Positions 63,288-64,000 of a DNA stretch of 64,000 nucleotides are shown here, one piece after another. The notes beneath the pieces are model-generated. The model was given only the letters and a program-made list of their open reading frames with translations. It did no database searches and was not told the origin of the DNA. Origin of the DNA: Lachnoclostridium phytofermentans ISDg (GTDB lineage Bacteria > Bacillota > Clostridia > Lachnospirales > Lachnospiraceae); NCBI RefSeq assembly GCF_000018685.1, contig NC_010001.1, forward strand, positions 4,783,595 through 4,847,594, written 5' to 3'. Position 1 is the stretch's first letter; the number at the start of each line of letters is the position of its first letter. A program made the position numbers and the translations under genes.

Positions 63288-64000
63288 TCGAAAACACCTC
63301 CTTTAAACTACCTTTTCTTTATAGTAAGCCTATTTACTCTATTTTAAATAGCATTACCATTATAGTAGGAAAGACATGCTACGTCAAGTAAATCTTTTGT
63401 TTTACCATGATTTTGTCCGTTTTACTATCTATTATGCTTGTGTTCTTTTTTCTTATTTTGTCACTTTTTTAAGATAACTGACTATTACTCTTTGGCACAC
63501 TTAATGTTTTAGTTATTCTCCATATTACTTTTCCATTGATTTAGTTTCTTCCTATATATATGTAATTTTTTTAACTTTAAATTTCCATGATATTTTGAAT
63601 TATTTAAAATTCTATATGTTGTTATAAAAAATTTTAACCTCCATTTATGTTACTATATGTTGATTAAAAAAGCCGAGTTATCCACAATTTGTGGATGAAT
63701 TGTGGATAACAGTGTTTATTTGTGTTAATATTTTATCTTATTGATTTTATTCCCCTTGATAATACTAGCTATTTCCATGTGGGTAACGCGTATAATCTTA
63801 TTAACCATGTGTGTATATTCGATAATTTGCTGTGAATAAGTTATGGAAAACTAACAAAGTTATGTTCATAAAAAAATATTAACATTGAAATGTTTATAGT
63901 TTTGTTATATATTATAAGTGTATGGACTTTTGTGGACAAACTATACTAGATTAGAAAATGTTATCAGCAGCAAGTTAGCCTTATATTTCAGGTTTATTAT
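63288..64000. other. Probable oriC flank with DnaA-box-like sites
   Basis: AT-rich, no ORF. DnaA-box matches: TTATCCACA at 63678-63686, TGTGGATGA at 63690 (one mismatch) and TGTGGATAA at 63701-63709. Further one-mismatch sites are TGTGAATAA at 63831 and TGTGGACAA at 63931. Together with rpmH they mark the dnaA-rpmH origin region. The rest of the gap is unstructured AT-rich DNA. Confidence 0.8.

Overview
This window is AT-rich low-GC Firmicute DNA. Several features point to an anaerobic, spore-forming clostridium: spmA/spmB, a RicT-type protein, a soj/spo0J partition locus with parS sites, a large (Bacillus-type) SRP RNA, and a bifunctional AdhE behind a near-perfect Rex operator. The gene content best fits a Lachnospiraceae genome close to Lachnoclostridium (Clostridium) phytofermentans. 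That identification is inference from gene content, not a database match. The right end is the replication-origin flank: mnmG, mnmE, khpB (jag), yidC, yidD, rnpA and rpmH all run on the minus strand toward the left, followed by an intergenic region with DnaA-box-like sequences. dnaA itself is not in the window.

Layout. 1-6.3 kb: the end of a possible condensin-like operon (one partial and one complete gene), a large protein with a cyclic-nucleotide-binding-like N-terminus, the SRP RNA, and a LytR-CpsA-Psr (LCP) protein. 6.5-12.3 kb: tadA with a radical-SAM activase, an acetyltransferase, a DUF6128-like protein and an ABC-F ATPase. 12.5-16.6 kb: tandem GNAT, rsmA, TatD DNase, 1-phosphofructokinase and a small unknown protein. 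17-19 kb: a GntR/YtrA-type regulator with an ABC exporter and a clear operator. 19-22.1 kb: PTS enzyme I and spmA/spmB. 22.6-29.6 kb: abrB, rsmI, trmN6-like, ricT, holB, yaaR, a guanylate-kinase-like gene and a Lys/Orn/Arg decarboxylase, closely resembling the Bacillus yaaO-abrB block. 29.8-32.6 kb: trmB, a repeat protein, thioredoxin and an AI-2E family exporter. 32.9-33.4 kb: two identical tRNA-Lys genes.

33.4-37.9 kb looks like a DNA-damage (SOS) island. Two LexA-like boxes, one between the -35 and -10 of a promoter, face a small gene and a Y-family polymerase. These two are now separated by a TnpB-encoding IS200/IS605-type insertion. On the other side lie a very small hydrophobic ORF and an SRAP (YedK/HMCES) gene. 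38-46.6 kb: adhE, an orphan ABC ATPase, an APH-like kinase, araD, a D,D-carboxypeptidase and a membrane coiled-coil protein, with tandem repeats abutting two stop codons. 46.9-51.6 kb: tRNA-Arg, a DUF3881 protein, an HD-GYP protein, a DUF4446 protein, parB and parA.

51.6-52.7 kb holds the most striking non-coding structure. About 175-bp direct repeats, each beginning with a parS palindrome (four good, one decayed), form a centromere-like array just upstream of parA. A sixth parS lies inside parB. A separate structured AT-rich segment with strong hairpins follows (52.7-52.92 kb). 53-55.3 kb is a DegS/DegU-like two-component pair and a GNAT gene. rpmH appears to carry a one-base deletion relative to the expected L34 C-terminus.

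Several short dispersed repeats recur in intergenic gaps: a 120-bp element, a 39-bp element and a double-hairpin element. Function calls rest on motifs read by eye. No similarity search was run.
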